Assembly: GCA_019614645.1 (NCBI GenBank)
Contig: JABWDB010000008.1
Coordinates: 7,936,001-8,000,000 of the forward strand
Direction of reading: 5' to 3'
Origin: Stratiolaelaps scimitus
Taxonomy: Eukaryota; Arthropoda; Arachnida; Mesostigmata; Laelapidae
Length of the DNA: 64,000 nt
Shown: positions 50,621 to 61,580 of the stretch, one piece after another
Position numbering within the stretch: position 1 is the first letter of the stretch
How the letters are laid out: the number at the start of each line of letters is the position of its first letter
Position numbers and translations under genes: made by a program
The notes under the pieces: generated by a model
Databases searched by the model: none
Told to the model about the DNA's origin: nothing
Seen by the model: the letters and a program-made list of their open reading frames with translations, nothing else

Positions 50621-51273
50621 AGGCAGTCAGCTGTTACAGGAGGAATCTACCGGTCGGGCATATCTAATATAGCCTAATATGGAAATACGAGGAGAGATAA
50701 CGAGTTGAATATGTTCATGGTGGCTGTAGACTCGTGATAGAATTGCGATAGAAATATTTAACAGGGGGTGAAGGTATTTGATGACGAAGATAGTCGTTGA
50801 GTGATACTGGTAAACTACACTGAAGAAAAGAATAGAAGATTTACTGGCCGAGCTAAACATTTCATGTGGGAATGTGCAGTTTAACATAAGACGATGGTAG
50901 AGCAGGAAGAGTGCGATGTCCATATCGTGTGTGATTGTTGAGATCTACTTATAGCATGTTTTGCCAAGGAGGGCGCGCTGCCTCTCAAGAACGTTAATGG
51001 TGTAACTGGCCAGCTCAGAGTAGGTCTGCAACGGAATCAGATACAGCGTAACTCGAACGTGAATACGTGGATCTCAAATCGAACGCATCGAGAGATCGTT
51101 TCGGACCTTCGAATTTTAACGCTCAACATTGAACTGATATAACTTAGCTTCGTTTTCAGTGGCTCTGTGACTGGGCCTGTTTAAGTCTTTATTTTCTTTC
51201 CGTTTTTTGCTGAACATATGCGTTTGCTTGAGACATAAAGTTTCAGAGATATATGGGAAGCCGCCACACTATC

Positions 51274-51276
<3 letters not shown>

Positions 51277-51346
<70 letters not shown>
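51277..51346. repeat. (TA)n microsatellite, 70 bp
   Basis: An alternating TA run with a single G interruption near 51340, lying downstream of the NPFR 3' end. Confidence 0.97.
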
Positions 51347-51407
51347 CGACATGCATTACATTCTAAATTCATCATTCATCTCGGGGCTTAACGATTCACG
51401 AGGAAGT

Positions 51408-51414
51408 TACCGTG

Positions 51415-51445
<31 letters not shown>

Positions 51446-51449
51446 GGTA
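51408..51449. repeat. (TA)n core flanked by an inverted TACCGTG/CACGGTA
   Basis: A 26-base TA run (51415-51440) is bracketed by TACCGTG at 51408-51414 and CACGGTA at 51443-51449, so the whole stretch can fold into a long hairpin. Confidence 0.9.
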
Positions 51450-54400
51450 TGATGCCACCGACGATTAATAATCGATTGTATTGGAGCAACCATATTCCCT
51501 CCTCGAGAGAGTGGAAGTGATAGCACAATGCTTCGAGGCTGTCAACGGAGATTTGTGTATCCGTGAACGAGTGTGATTGACCATTCCTTCATTTAGCCGT
51601 AGGTTATAGTCGTGTACATCGTCACGAATGCGAGTGACGTTCTGAAAGCCTACTTGTATGTCTTAGTAGCCGTTTATTTTCGCTTGACTATCGCGCAAAG
51701 ATTACCTATGTAAATAGTTGCTAGGCAACCTGTGCAGGGTGAGAACATAATGAATCCACAAGAACGACAAAGACAAGCTGCAACAGACATACCCATCGTT
51801 GTGCCGGTAATGACCGGCAATAATAATAAACGAAGAGAAGAGATGATAACATGTGCTACTGTTATATTAGTATAAAAGAATATATATATATATATATATG
51901 ATAACAAGGCGAAGAAAACTCATAAGGAAGAACGCTGTAAGCAAGCTGATTTTGTAAATAAAGAACTCGAATAATAAATATGAAAAATAATGACGTTGAA
52001 GCTCCAAATGATGTTACGTATATGTACATAAAGTACACAATTAGTATAACAACAACAATAATCATAATGATATCAATAAATATTGACGATGCTGATCGAT
52101 GGCTGATACACTGTGAAGGTATTATACATAATATTATTATCAACAATTATAAGAAGCAAAACAACAAACCAAAATACGTATGTACATGCATATATCCATA
52201 TCAAAAACTAGAGAACACTGCGTACGGACTCTACGATCTATCATACGTTGGGCCTATACACGTACAAATATCAAGACGAGAATATTATATACAACGGTCA
52301 ATCTAATATATATATATATATACGAATAATTAACGGAGTTCTTTGTAAGATCCTTCGTACGGACGAGATTGTTGTTGCGGCCTAAGGACTGCGAGAATAT
52401 AAGCTATAGGAGAGATCGCGACCAGTTGGCTTGGGTGGTGCATGTAATCGATTCGAAAGGTGTGTGAAAATACAATACAAATGAATCAAGAGATTATGTT
52501 GCTTGTCTCAGGGGTCAGAAAATCGATATCAAGGCTAAATGAATATGTTTATTATGGAGAACGGAAGCGGCAGACACAAACGGAGATAACGAACGAAGAT
52601 GACACTCGAGTGTGAAGTATAAAAGGGAAGTATTTTCACAAGAATAAAGCATTATTTGTTCATCTAATTTGTGTTGTGTGTGTGTGTTTTTTTGTGGCTC
52701 ATTGTTTAGCTCGATCTATGTTGTCGCTCAAGTTGAGTAAGTGTTTTCAGTTTGATATAGCGCGCGACTACGCTGTAAGGGAGCTGGCTTGGCATGATAT
52801 TTCGTCACGCCTATGTGTATATATATATAAATATATGATGTACGAACGCAAGCCTTGTAGGTCCCTGCAACAACCACTGGAGGTTGCAGGTCAGATTTGA
52901 AGATGAGCAGCAAGTCTGATTGCGCATCCTAATCAGAATGGCATTATCTCTATTTGGATTTGGCTTGGCCCAGCCAGAATTTTGGCTATGTAGGGTACGG
53001 ACAGGTTTCGACTTCGTGGAGTACATGGCCTTTGAAATAACATTATAGATTGGAGAGGTTTTATATACACAAGCAAGCTAGACATCGTATGTTGGAGACC
53101 ATTACAAAAACAGTTACTGTCACCTCATGTCAGTAGTATTAGCAATTAATCTTTGTTGCCGTTCAATAGCGTGTCAGTGGATGTAAGCACATCGACTTTG
53201 TTAATTAACAAAATGCCAAATATGTTCACATAGCATGCTTTCCCCTGAAGCTATGATTTCAAACATAGTTTGATACTTACTCAACGTCTTGTTTTTCCAC
53301 TAACCAAAAGCGAACAAAAGCCTTATTAGTACTTTGGACGTAAACCAATTATGTTCTACTCACATATAGTGAAAAGATTTATAGTTCTACTGCCAATGTA
53401 TCCGACAGCGGAAATATAGAAATCTACACATTGAGCGTAATTCATGGCCAACAAACGGCTAGACAAGCAAGCGCCCGCCTATAGCAGCTTTGTCAATCTC
53501 TCGAAGGAAGATCTAATAGTATTCCGCTGGCTAGGTCGCAGGCGCTAACGACAGCGAAAAGATTCGTTGACACGCGAATGGCCGTGCATCGTATCGAGTG
53601 CGTAGAGTTGATAGCATGACCTTCGTCCCATGCTGGGTCCTACAGCGTTTGCATAATGGGCGTCGCTTGCTCACTACAGAATACGCCCGGCCTCACTTAC
53701 GCCACTTGCTAAAACAGCGCCTTCGCAGCAGGTGGTCGGCCAGAGGACCTCGATGAGCTTTTAGCATCAAGTTCCTTTTTGCCGCTGAATCGAAGCTGTT
53801 GCCAGTGCCGCGGCAACGCTGCTGCTGTGACTTGATACGTCAACGAATGCCTCAGATCATACCAACGTTTGAACTGTGTCACTGTATTCATTGTGTTAAT
53901 TATTATATTATGCCTGGAGTTGTGGAACTGTGTGACAATGTTTGCATCTAATTAACCATATTGATTTAGTGGGTCGTTACAGCGGATTCCATGACACGTG
54001 TATCTTGTTGCACATATTCTTATTGTAGTGATCTTAATTCCCTGGTATTAATTAGTCCGCGTAATTTCGGGTGTCCCGTCGTCGCCAACGCAGGGGAACG
54101 TACAAAAAGGGAGGTGCAGGCTTTTAGATTGGTAATTGGCAAAGAACAAATACACAAGAATTAATTACTTCGCTAATTCGTCGATAAGTGATGCAAAAAA
54201 AGAGTTGTGCAGTTGTTCTTTCTTACGGCCTCATACCGTCGGGTCGTTTCCATTTGCGATCATATATTCGCCGAAGGCGTTGCCATGGAATCGGGTAGTA
54301 AGTTCAAGGTCGGTAACCAAGTTTTTCTTCCACCTTGCCATCGAGGTAAAGCTAAACGAGAAGTTCAAAATGGGATTTTATAAAGGTCTGGGTGTCGTAC

Positions 54401-55092
54401 GGATCAGGGGCCGTCCGATAAGGATCGGGAACAACACCTCTGAACTGAAGTCATCCTGCCACTGGCAGGTTTATAGATCTAGTTCGTACATACATTGGTG
54501 CTGACTGCATGGGAAGAGACAATTCTACAAAGGTTGCCCTCACAATCTAGAATAAATTGGAGACGAATTAGTAGGCAATTTCTCGACGGGCACTGCCGTT
54601 CATAGAAATCCTGCTTCAAATATATGACACGAACGATCTTATGGTTGGGTATATTTCGCCGGGCGAAGTATGTAAAGCACGGCTCAACCTCGTCTCACCT
54701 ACTCTACTTTCGAACTACTTTTGAGTGCGCCATTGGGATACATTTTTTACAGGCAAGAATGCCGTAAGCAATGCGAGATTGCTTTTATAGGGGATGAACA
54801 ATTGGGTCAATGATTCATAACCGGAATAGTTACAATATTTGCGCAAACAATGATCAGACACTTTGTAACGACTGAAATCATTGACTTCGATATTAAGCAG
54901 GAATGAACATCTAAAAATGCGCCAGATCACTTCTTGCTTGCTATGACGTCCCGATGCGTCTATCCCATCAAAACCTTAATTGAATCCTCATGCTCCTTGT
55001 CCAGGTCGCGTCGTTTCAGTTCTGTATATGTGTATGCTGATGCCTTGAGCACAATGAATCAACAATAGTCATAAACACTCTAGAACCGTCTT

Positions 55093-55383
55093 ATGTCAAC
55101 CACCCACGGTTACGCGGTAGCGCGTGCGGAGCGGGCTAAGCTACGGGAGTACGCCGCACTTCAGGCAATCCACCTCTTATCCCCCCTTGCTTTTGAAACC
55201 TTAGGCGGGCACGGCCCCCTCACTGCGAAATTCTTCGAAGGGGTCTACCATAGGCTGATCCACGCCACCGGGGACAAGCGCGCAGGATCTTTCCTTCTGC
55301 AACGCCTCTCCCTCGCTGTACAGAGAGGCAATGCCATCCCCTTCCTCGGGACAATGCAGACCTCAGCCTCAATCCCCAACTAA
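55093..55383 (+). pseudogene. LINE ORF2 C-terminal tail, 5'-truncated copy
   Basis: The 96-codon open stretch reads FETLGGHGPLTAKFF, then TGDKRAGSFLLQRLSLAVQRGNA, then a TAA stop. This is the conserved end of many non-LTR ORF2 proteins (a VETLG..G motif, TGD.RA..FL.QR.S.A.QRGNA, then stop). No reverse transcriptase is visible immediately upstream, as expected for a copy truncated at its 5' end during insertion. A short 3' region with AATAAA (about 55427) follows. A 7-base direct repeat CACTCTA at 55076-55082 and 55440-55446 could be the target-site duplication. Confidence 0.6.
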
Positions 55384-55469
55384 TCTCCCCCCTTCCCCCA
55401 GTAATTCCTAATTATTGTATGTTTGAATAAAACACTGAGCACTCTAAATAATTATACTATTCAGATTGT

Positions 55470-55950
55470 TATTGCATCACTTCAGCGTCGTAGGGAAGTA
55501 GGGTTGCCCGTCGCAGGGTTACTCCTTATCTACAAAATGCTCCTAATTCCATTGCTATGCTACGGTATCACAATCTGGGGTGGTGGCTTCAGAAGTACGT
55601 TTCGCCGGGATGAAGTGATTCGGTACAACGCTCTGAGAACTTTGTTCGGCCGCCGTCGCAGGGACTCTGTTGCCGATGTGTTTCAACACTTTGACCTGTT
55701 CTGCCTCAAATACATATGCACCTTTCAGACTGCTCTCCTAGCATTCAAGGCATGCAGTGTAAGATACCAGCTGACACCTCCTTCCCTATCACGACGGTGA
55801 GGAAGTGCTCGACCCGTCGTCCGACCATCTTTGAGGTGCCATTTACCGTCAAAGAGTCTAGCCGCCCTGCTCTGGCTTACCGTCTACCGGCCGTCCGGGG
55901 CTCGCTCCCTCCCTTCAGCTAAAAAGTTTGCAAGTGAAGCGAGAAGGCTT
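55470..55950 (+). pseudogene. Second LINE ORF2 C-terminal fragment (reverse transcriptase thumb and tail)
   Basis: The plus-strand frame 55470-55800 reads LIYKMLLIPLLCYGITIWGGG, then DEVIRYNALRTLFGRRRRDSVADVF, then LKYICTFQTALLAFKA. This matches the region after the reverse transcriptase in CR1/jockey-type elements (LYKSLV.P.L.YGI.IWG...., L...QKRA.R...., ...L.....YL..LF.YK). After a frame change near 55790 the adjacent frame continues with RRPTIFEVPFTVKESSR and ends at 55922, resembling the variable tail. It is frameshifted, and different in type from the neighbour at 55093-55383. Confidence 0.7.
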
Positions 55951-55959
55951 CTTGGGGGG

Positions 55960-58900
55960 AGGGATTAAAATGGAAATGTAATGATTGTACATTATGTAAA
56001 TAAGAGTTCGGTGTAAACAAAGAAAAATTAAATTTAAAACGTTATACATTTCATGGGGTCTTAATATGTGCACCGTATTGTGGTGTGCATGGGTTTTACA
56101 ATTATACTTTGTCAGATTATCGTGACCATGATATGTATCAGATTATCCTGACCGTGTTATAAATCGGTTGATCCTGACCTTTTTATATATACACCTTTTA
56201 TCATAATTTTTTTTTTGCGAGAAGTTAAGTATTGTGAAACTGCAGTAAACCTCAAATGACTGAATGAATTGCGTGATCGATCAGTCTGAGCAATCATGTG
56301 GTCAATGAAGATGGCTCATTTCAGGCCAAGAAAACACGTCGATTAATGTATCGCCCCAAGGTAATTTACGATGGCCGAACAATGTTAAGTTACGAATATA
56401 CCATACAGTTTTCTTCCGCAGGAATCGTGCAATGATCACTTCTCTCGTAACGAGAAGCCAACTACTACAATGAATGAGGGTTTCTACTTGTAGGGATAAT
56501 ATGCACAGAGCATGTCGCGGAACTGTCCAGCCCTGCTACAAATCGTTTTAATAAATAAGGAGCTCCAGCAGGAAACGCTGGCGTTGTCGAAGGTTCTCGA
56601 TGGTCGCAGGATCGGGAATCGTTGAATCGAACAAGCCCATGTGTATATTGATGAATCGTTATCAACGATATGAATACCCTTCGTCTCCATCGCATATTCT
56701 GGTTGTGCACGATAGGTCTGTATAAGAGGTATTGCCAAAATCATCATCAATTATTTGTCACTGTGACAACGAGCAAATGTCAAGGGGGATAGATAATAGC
56801 TATGGTGTTATCCCTGCATTCACGATTGTCGATAAATCGACACGCAGGCAAGTATTGAGTATTCCAACGTCATGCTTTGGTGCGATTAATTTTCAAGGGG
56901 AGATTCAGCAATCACACAGGCGCACACAAACATACACTCACAGACACACACACACACACACAGACCAATCTATCCATTGAGTATCAATTCGACATTGCAA
57001 TAGTGTTCATGAATAAAACACGAGGTTATTCTTTTCGTATAGCTGTATTTCTCCGTTCGACTCCGGTTTGACGTTGCCTCTCTGTCCATCTTCGTCCGAT
57101 TACTCTTTGAAAGGATGGTGCAGTATTTATTTGGCTTGTATTGATAAGTACGGGACAGATATACAATTCCATTGGTGAACAGCACAGATATATTCGGTGC
57201 GGAAGAACAATCGAGAAGGCATCAAAAGTCTTCGTGTGTGTGCCTTCTTTTGTACGGGTCATGTGAGACAGTCACAGGGGTGGACGTCTGAGATGCGAAT
57301 GTCTGATATACGACGGCTTGCCGTATGATTGCTATGACTATCTTAGTCTCTGAGGAGGAGAGCTAAGGAAACAGATAGTGACTTATGCAGAACAACTCAC
57401 TTGTACGACTTCTATTTTGAGTGGACTCACGTAGATTAACTGACGTACTTACGGCAGTCATGCATGAGAGAGCAGCGTTCAGCAGCTCAATGGGTGTCGA
57501 CATATCTAAGGCATATGTAAAGAATCCATCATGGACTTCTTCTGAGCTGTGTATGGCCTAGAACAGAGTGCGCGATGTTAGTTGGTTATGAAGCCGGGAC
57601 AGTATAACAGCCTTCTGTTGAATGGAGGCTGGTCTACGAGCATTACCAGCATTGTAGCGACAATTTAATTTCTGCGTACATGCTGAATACCAGCAGCAGG
57701 TTGTGTGTCGAGCCTTGGCTCTCAGTAGTACCAGAAGTTGTAGTTGTATGCCAACCGCGCATACCAAGATGACCTTCGAGATGACCTTGCATAGGCTACT
57801 CGTGATGAGCTACACTGAGACGAGCCCACACCGGGCAGGAGATATGTAGTGTGCACTATTGTAAACCTGCGACCGACCCTCCGGGTTTGCAATCCAAGAC
57901 CTGCAGTGGTGGCAAGCCGTTCCACCACTCACGCAGATAAGCGGCGTTCGTTAACCTTTGCGAACTGGTTGTTCCGAGGAGAGGGGGGGAAGGTCTCTGT
58001 GCGTCGCGACCGCGAACCGAATTTCGGCGATGATATGAGCAAAAGGATGAGACAGGCGAGGCGTTGCCCCGGGGCTGCTATAGTCGTTACCATAACGAGC
58101 TACCGAGCTACCATTACCGCTGTTCTAGTTACGATATTGTACGTGTAGATAAAACATCACAACTCGTAAATGCGCCAGCATCAAAGTGACTGGCTGCATG
58201 AATCAGTGATTAAACGTACTTGATCTAGTTACCACAAAACGTTAGACTAAAAACGTCTCCTTTGTCGTATACGATAACCGCGCGCGCGCGCGTACACACA
58301 CACATACACATCCCATCTTGATGATACGACTATCCTATCCAGAGAACAATCGCAAGCAATATCCCATTGCGCGTGACTGCCCAGCGGTCTCAAATAGCGA
58401 GTACTGGCCACACAAACGAAGAGGTCAGAGAAAGAAAGATAGATGAAGAGAAGGCGCGTGTACGGCGAACTTTTAACAGGCTGCGGATAGTGTAAGTATC
58501 TTTGACTGTTGGGGTAAAGCAACGACCTTGAAGCTATATCTGCTATAATCAGCTCGAGTGCGAGGTGTCGACAGTGTTTTGAAACAGATTGAGCTGATCA
58601 TCAACGTCGATGTCCTCACTCGCTAGTAAGTTAAGTACACGATAATAATGTCATGTTAAATTACTCGTTGGTTCACTTGATCCGCCCCGGGGCCGCTGAG
58701 GGGACGTGCACTGGGCCACACACCCTCGACGCCCCCGGGCGCGTCGTCGTCAGCCGTCCACCGCCTTTTCAGTGCGCAGTTGTAGGCAGCGAATGCGATG
58801 TAAAATGATCGCGTTACGATGTGCCTTTAAAGGCCGTTCGACGTCACGTGGTAAAAACGTATCTGCATAACGAGATGTCGTCATAGGCGTCGTTTTTGGA

Positions 58901-59260
58901 GATAATGTACGTCCTGAACGGTAACCGGATTCACCAGGAAGGCAAACGCCTGGATGTTTGTCAAATCAGTACGCAGCGGCAGTGCTGCCGCCAGATGAAA
59001 ATAGTTGTCTGTTTTGATTTCATATACTCCTACGTGTTCGAATTCGAAGGCGACGGCTATGTCTTGGGTTGAACGTACATATGGTCGGTCTTCAGGACTG
59101 TCATTAAATTTGCTCAGATTTTTAAGGGCGGGCCATCCATATTCTAGATAAGTGCATAGTCTAAAAATAGCCTACGGGAGCAGGTGAGTTCGTATTTCAT
59201 CTAGTTTTTCAGAGGGGTCAGAAAGTCAGCTACGATTGTGGTAGGCAATTGGCGACAATC
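55960..59260. other. Spacer with no supported gene
   Basis: Contains the LINE 3' flank, a (CA)n run at 56944, a (CG)n/(CA)n run at 58279-58310 and the GC-rich segment at 58670. ORFs here are short and not family-like. Confidence 0.55.
58670..58790. other. Short GC-rich segment
   Basis: About 120 bases rich in CCCCGGGG-like and CGTCGTCG runs lie in AT-richer spacer. No ORF, tRNA or clear promoter motif is visible. Confidence 0.4.
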
Positions 59261-59263
59261 GAT

Positions 59264-59426
59264 CCCGGTGGCATGGTGCATTAGTGTACGCCTTGAAACC
59301 GAAGGACACGTAGGTGTACGGGTTCGATCCGCACCCTTGCACATTTGCATTTAGGGCCCCGTTGTACGAAGCGACACAAAAAGCTATTCCGTAAATGCTG
59401 GCTGAGAGTCGGTCCGGAGACGTCAT
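59264..59426 (+). mobile_element. tRNA-derived SINE, copy B (family 1)
   Basis: The plus-strand sequence starts ggcatggtgcattagtgtacgcc at 59270. It carries box B GGTTCGATCCG near 59321, then acatttgcattta, and ends ctggctgagagtcggtccggaga. Blocks and spacing match copy A at 28923-29090 on the other strand. The translated opposite strands also share a KAYTNAPC/KAHTNAPC string, which is a by-product of the shared DNA and not evidence of a protein. Its 3' boundary is unclear. Confidence 0.58.
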
Positions 59427-61397
59427 CAGGTCACTGGGGACTGCCGCAGTCCGGACTTCTGAGCCGAGGAGGGACTTTGCTGTTTGTTGTCCTATTGGGT
59501 GGAAAAACTGGTATGGGCCCTAAACGTCTCCCAGTACACTGAGCAATCATAAAGGCTACAAAAAGAAAACACAAGCAGTCGACATCCGCTTTGAAAGGCA
59601 GCAATAGTCAAATATTACATTGGATGGCATACGACTGTATTCCTTAGTAGGGAAACACGATGTTCATCCACACTGAACACGAAGCGGATAGCTGGGCCGA
59701 CGAGTAAAAGCATTGCTCAAGCTCAGAAGTTAGAAGTCGTGGCTGGTGGCTGGTATCCGGTACCCGCTCAGGTTGAGCTGCGAGCCTCGAGGCACCAGCG
59801 AGGCTTGAGGCGGCTTGTTATGATCGAAGAGTTTGGCTTCGCGTTCTGTAAACAGGCAGCAGCGACAGAAGCAATACCAGCAGTAGCAACAGATCGTCGT
59901 CGTCTCGGGGACACGCACGTATCCGTCAAGGGAGACCTTTCTTGCCGGCAGATCGCAAGGGAGCCTATCCACGCTCAGTTGCATGTACCTGCCACTTCTG
60001 CACAAGGCCTGGGACTATCGCTGTCGCCACTTTGCCGGCCGGCAAACATGTTCGCCGGCGGAACGGTCTGTGACGTGTGATCGGGGCTGGGTAGGTCTGA
60101 AGCCCTACGAATCCGCCTTGTATGGGGGCAAGTGTCGTTAGCTCAGCCTGCGTTCGGCACGGCGTGGCCAATGACACGTACATTCGGGCTCGCAGCCGCT
60201 GACCAGCAGCAGCAGCAAAAGCAGAAACAGCGGGAACGATCAGCTCACTCGTTATCATAGGCAAGTAAAGTGGCACATTCATACTATGCGGTATCGCAGG
60301 TCTAGGGATAAGGCGTGGATGAGCAAGTGCGCTATAAACGGTCTATATTTGTCCTCACATAGACGTCGTCGAGAGGCAGAAGCGTCTTGAAGTATAATAT
60401 AGCAATATGCGGTGAATCTGTAAGGAATAGGTCTCATTGCAGTGATAAAGAAAGAGAGGGAGAGAGAGAGAGAGGCACAGAGAGATAGAAACGACAAAAT
60501 GCGGCTGAACGATGATGAAGATTTATCATCGTTGGCGGCTCAAGGCTCTCAGCAACTCTCCCACGAAACACCTCTCGGCACGCTTATCCCTATTGCATTA
60601 CTACGAGAAACGTCGGGAGGGAAAATCCCGTGTGAATGATGATGTCGAGGCTCTGTTAGCCTAACTAATGGGCAAACCGAACGAATGTTCAAACTGTGTA
60701 AGCCATATGTGCGTGTTCAAATAGATGTAATCGACTGATGCACGGGTCTTGACTCAGTGAGTGTGCGCATACGTAATAACATATTTGATCATATATTAGA
60801 TGTTATATTGCCGTGAATTTGGTCCACTCGAAAATATGGTGGCGGCGGGGGTTGCTCAACAACAAAATAAAAAAAAGCGATTCCAAGCAGAATTTGTTTG
60901 TAAAAAATACTTGGAAACGTTTACAAATAGCCTCTAACTGGGTGCGACGTGTGGCGAGATGTTTTACAGTAATTAAAAGCCCTATCATGTAAACCATTTT
61001 GACAGTGGTCAAGGCTAATGAAGCGACGAACCGCCAATCTGAAGGGTTGGGCGATTTCGCCTCTCGATGATATGGCCAGCTCTTGCAGGAAATGATTGAG
61101 TTATACAGATATTGTGTGCTTAGCCGGTGAACACCGGATGTAAGCTGTCTGGCCTAAATTTTTCCCTTCGTGGTATCCTGAGCTCGCATATGTATGAGAT
61201 GGAGCACCTTGCCGGCACGCACGCGGAACAAAGCCAAGTCCATCAATAGAAAACTGCCGGCTTCCCTCACAATAACCGCGATAGCTAGCAAGCCATTCAG
61301 TTGAAGCCCTTCTGAAAGACCTCATAGAACAATATGAGCGTATAATCAAGTCTTCCCGCCCGTGGCAATCAGATTATAGAATCAATTTCAAATGTGT

Positions 61398-61399
<2 letters not shown>

Positions 61400-61441
<42 letters not shown>
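61400..61441. repeat. (TA)n microsatellite, 42 bp
   Basis: An uninterrupted alternating AT run, about 85 bases upstream of the family 2 tRNA-like repeat. Confidence 0.96.
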
Positions 61442-61442
<1 letters not shown>

Positions 61443-61487
61443 CAACACGGTATTAATATACCAACTTATTCATTCGAACGAAACCAC

Positions 61488-61580
61488 TTGCAGTGAGATC
61501 GGCTAGTGGTGCGACATGTCCAAGGTAGCAGGTTCAAGCCTAGCTATGGCCGCAGGGTAGACTAGGTTACTCTCTCGATA
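61488..61580 (+). repeat. tRNA-like (box B) repeat, family 2, copy 3
   Basis: The plus strand has a plausible box A region (cggctagtggtg, about 61499) 30 bases before a box B core GGTTCAAGCCT at 61531-61541, then agctatggccgcag. The box A to box B spacing is tRNA-like, but stems do not pair as a tRNA, so a SINE head is the better reading. Confidence 0.38.

Larger units (their letters stand above)
50700..55070. other. Spacer 3' of NPFR, no supported gene
   Basis: Dominated by AT-rich sequence and microsatellites (51277-51346, 51415-51440, 52304-52322). No protein or RNA gene is recognised. Confidence 0.6.
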
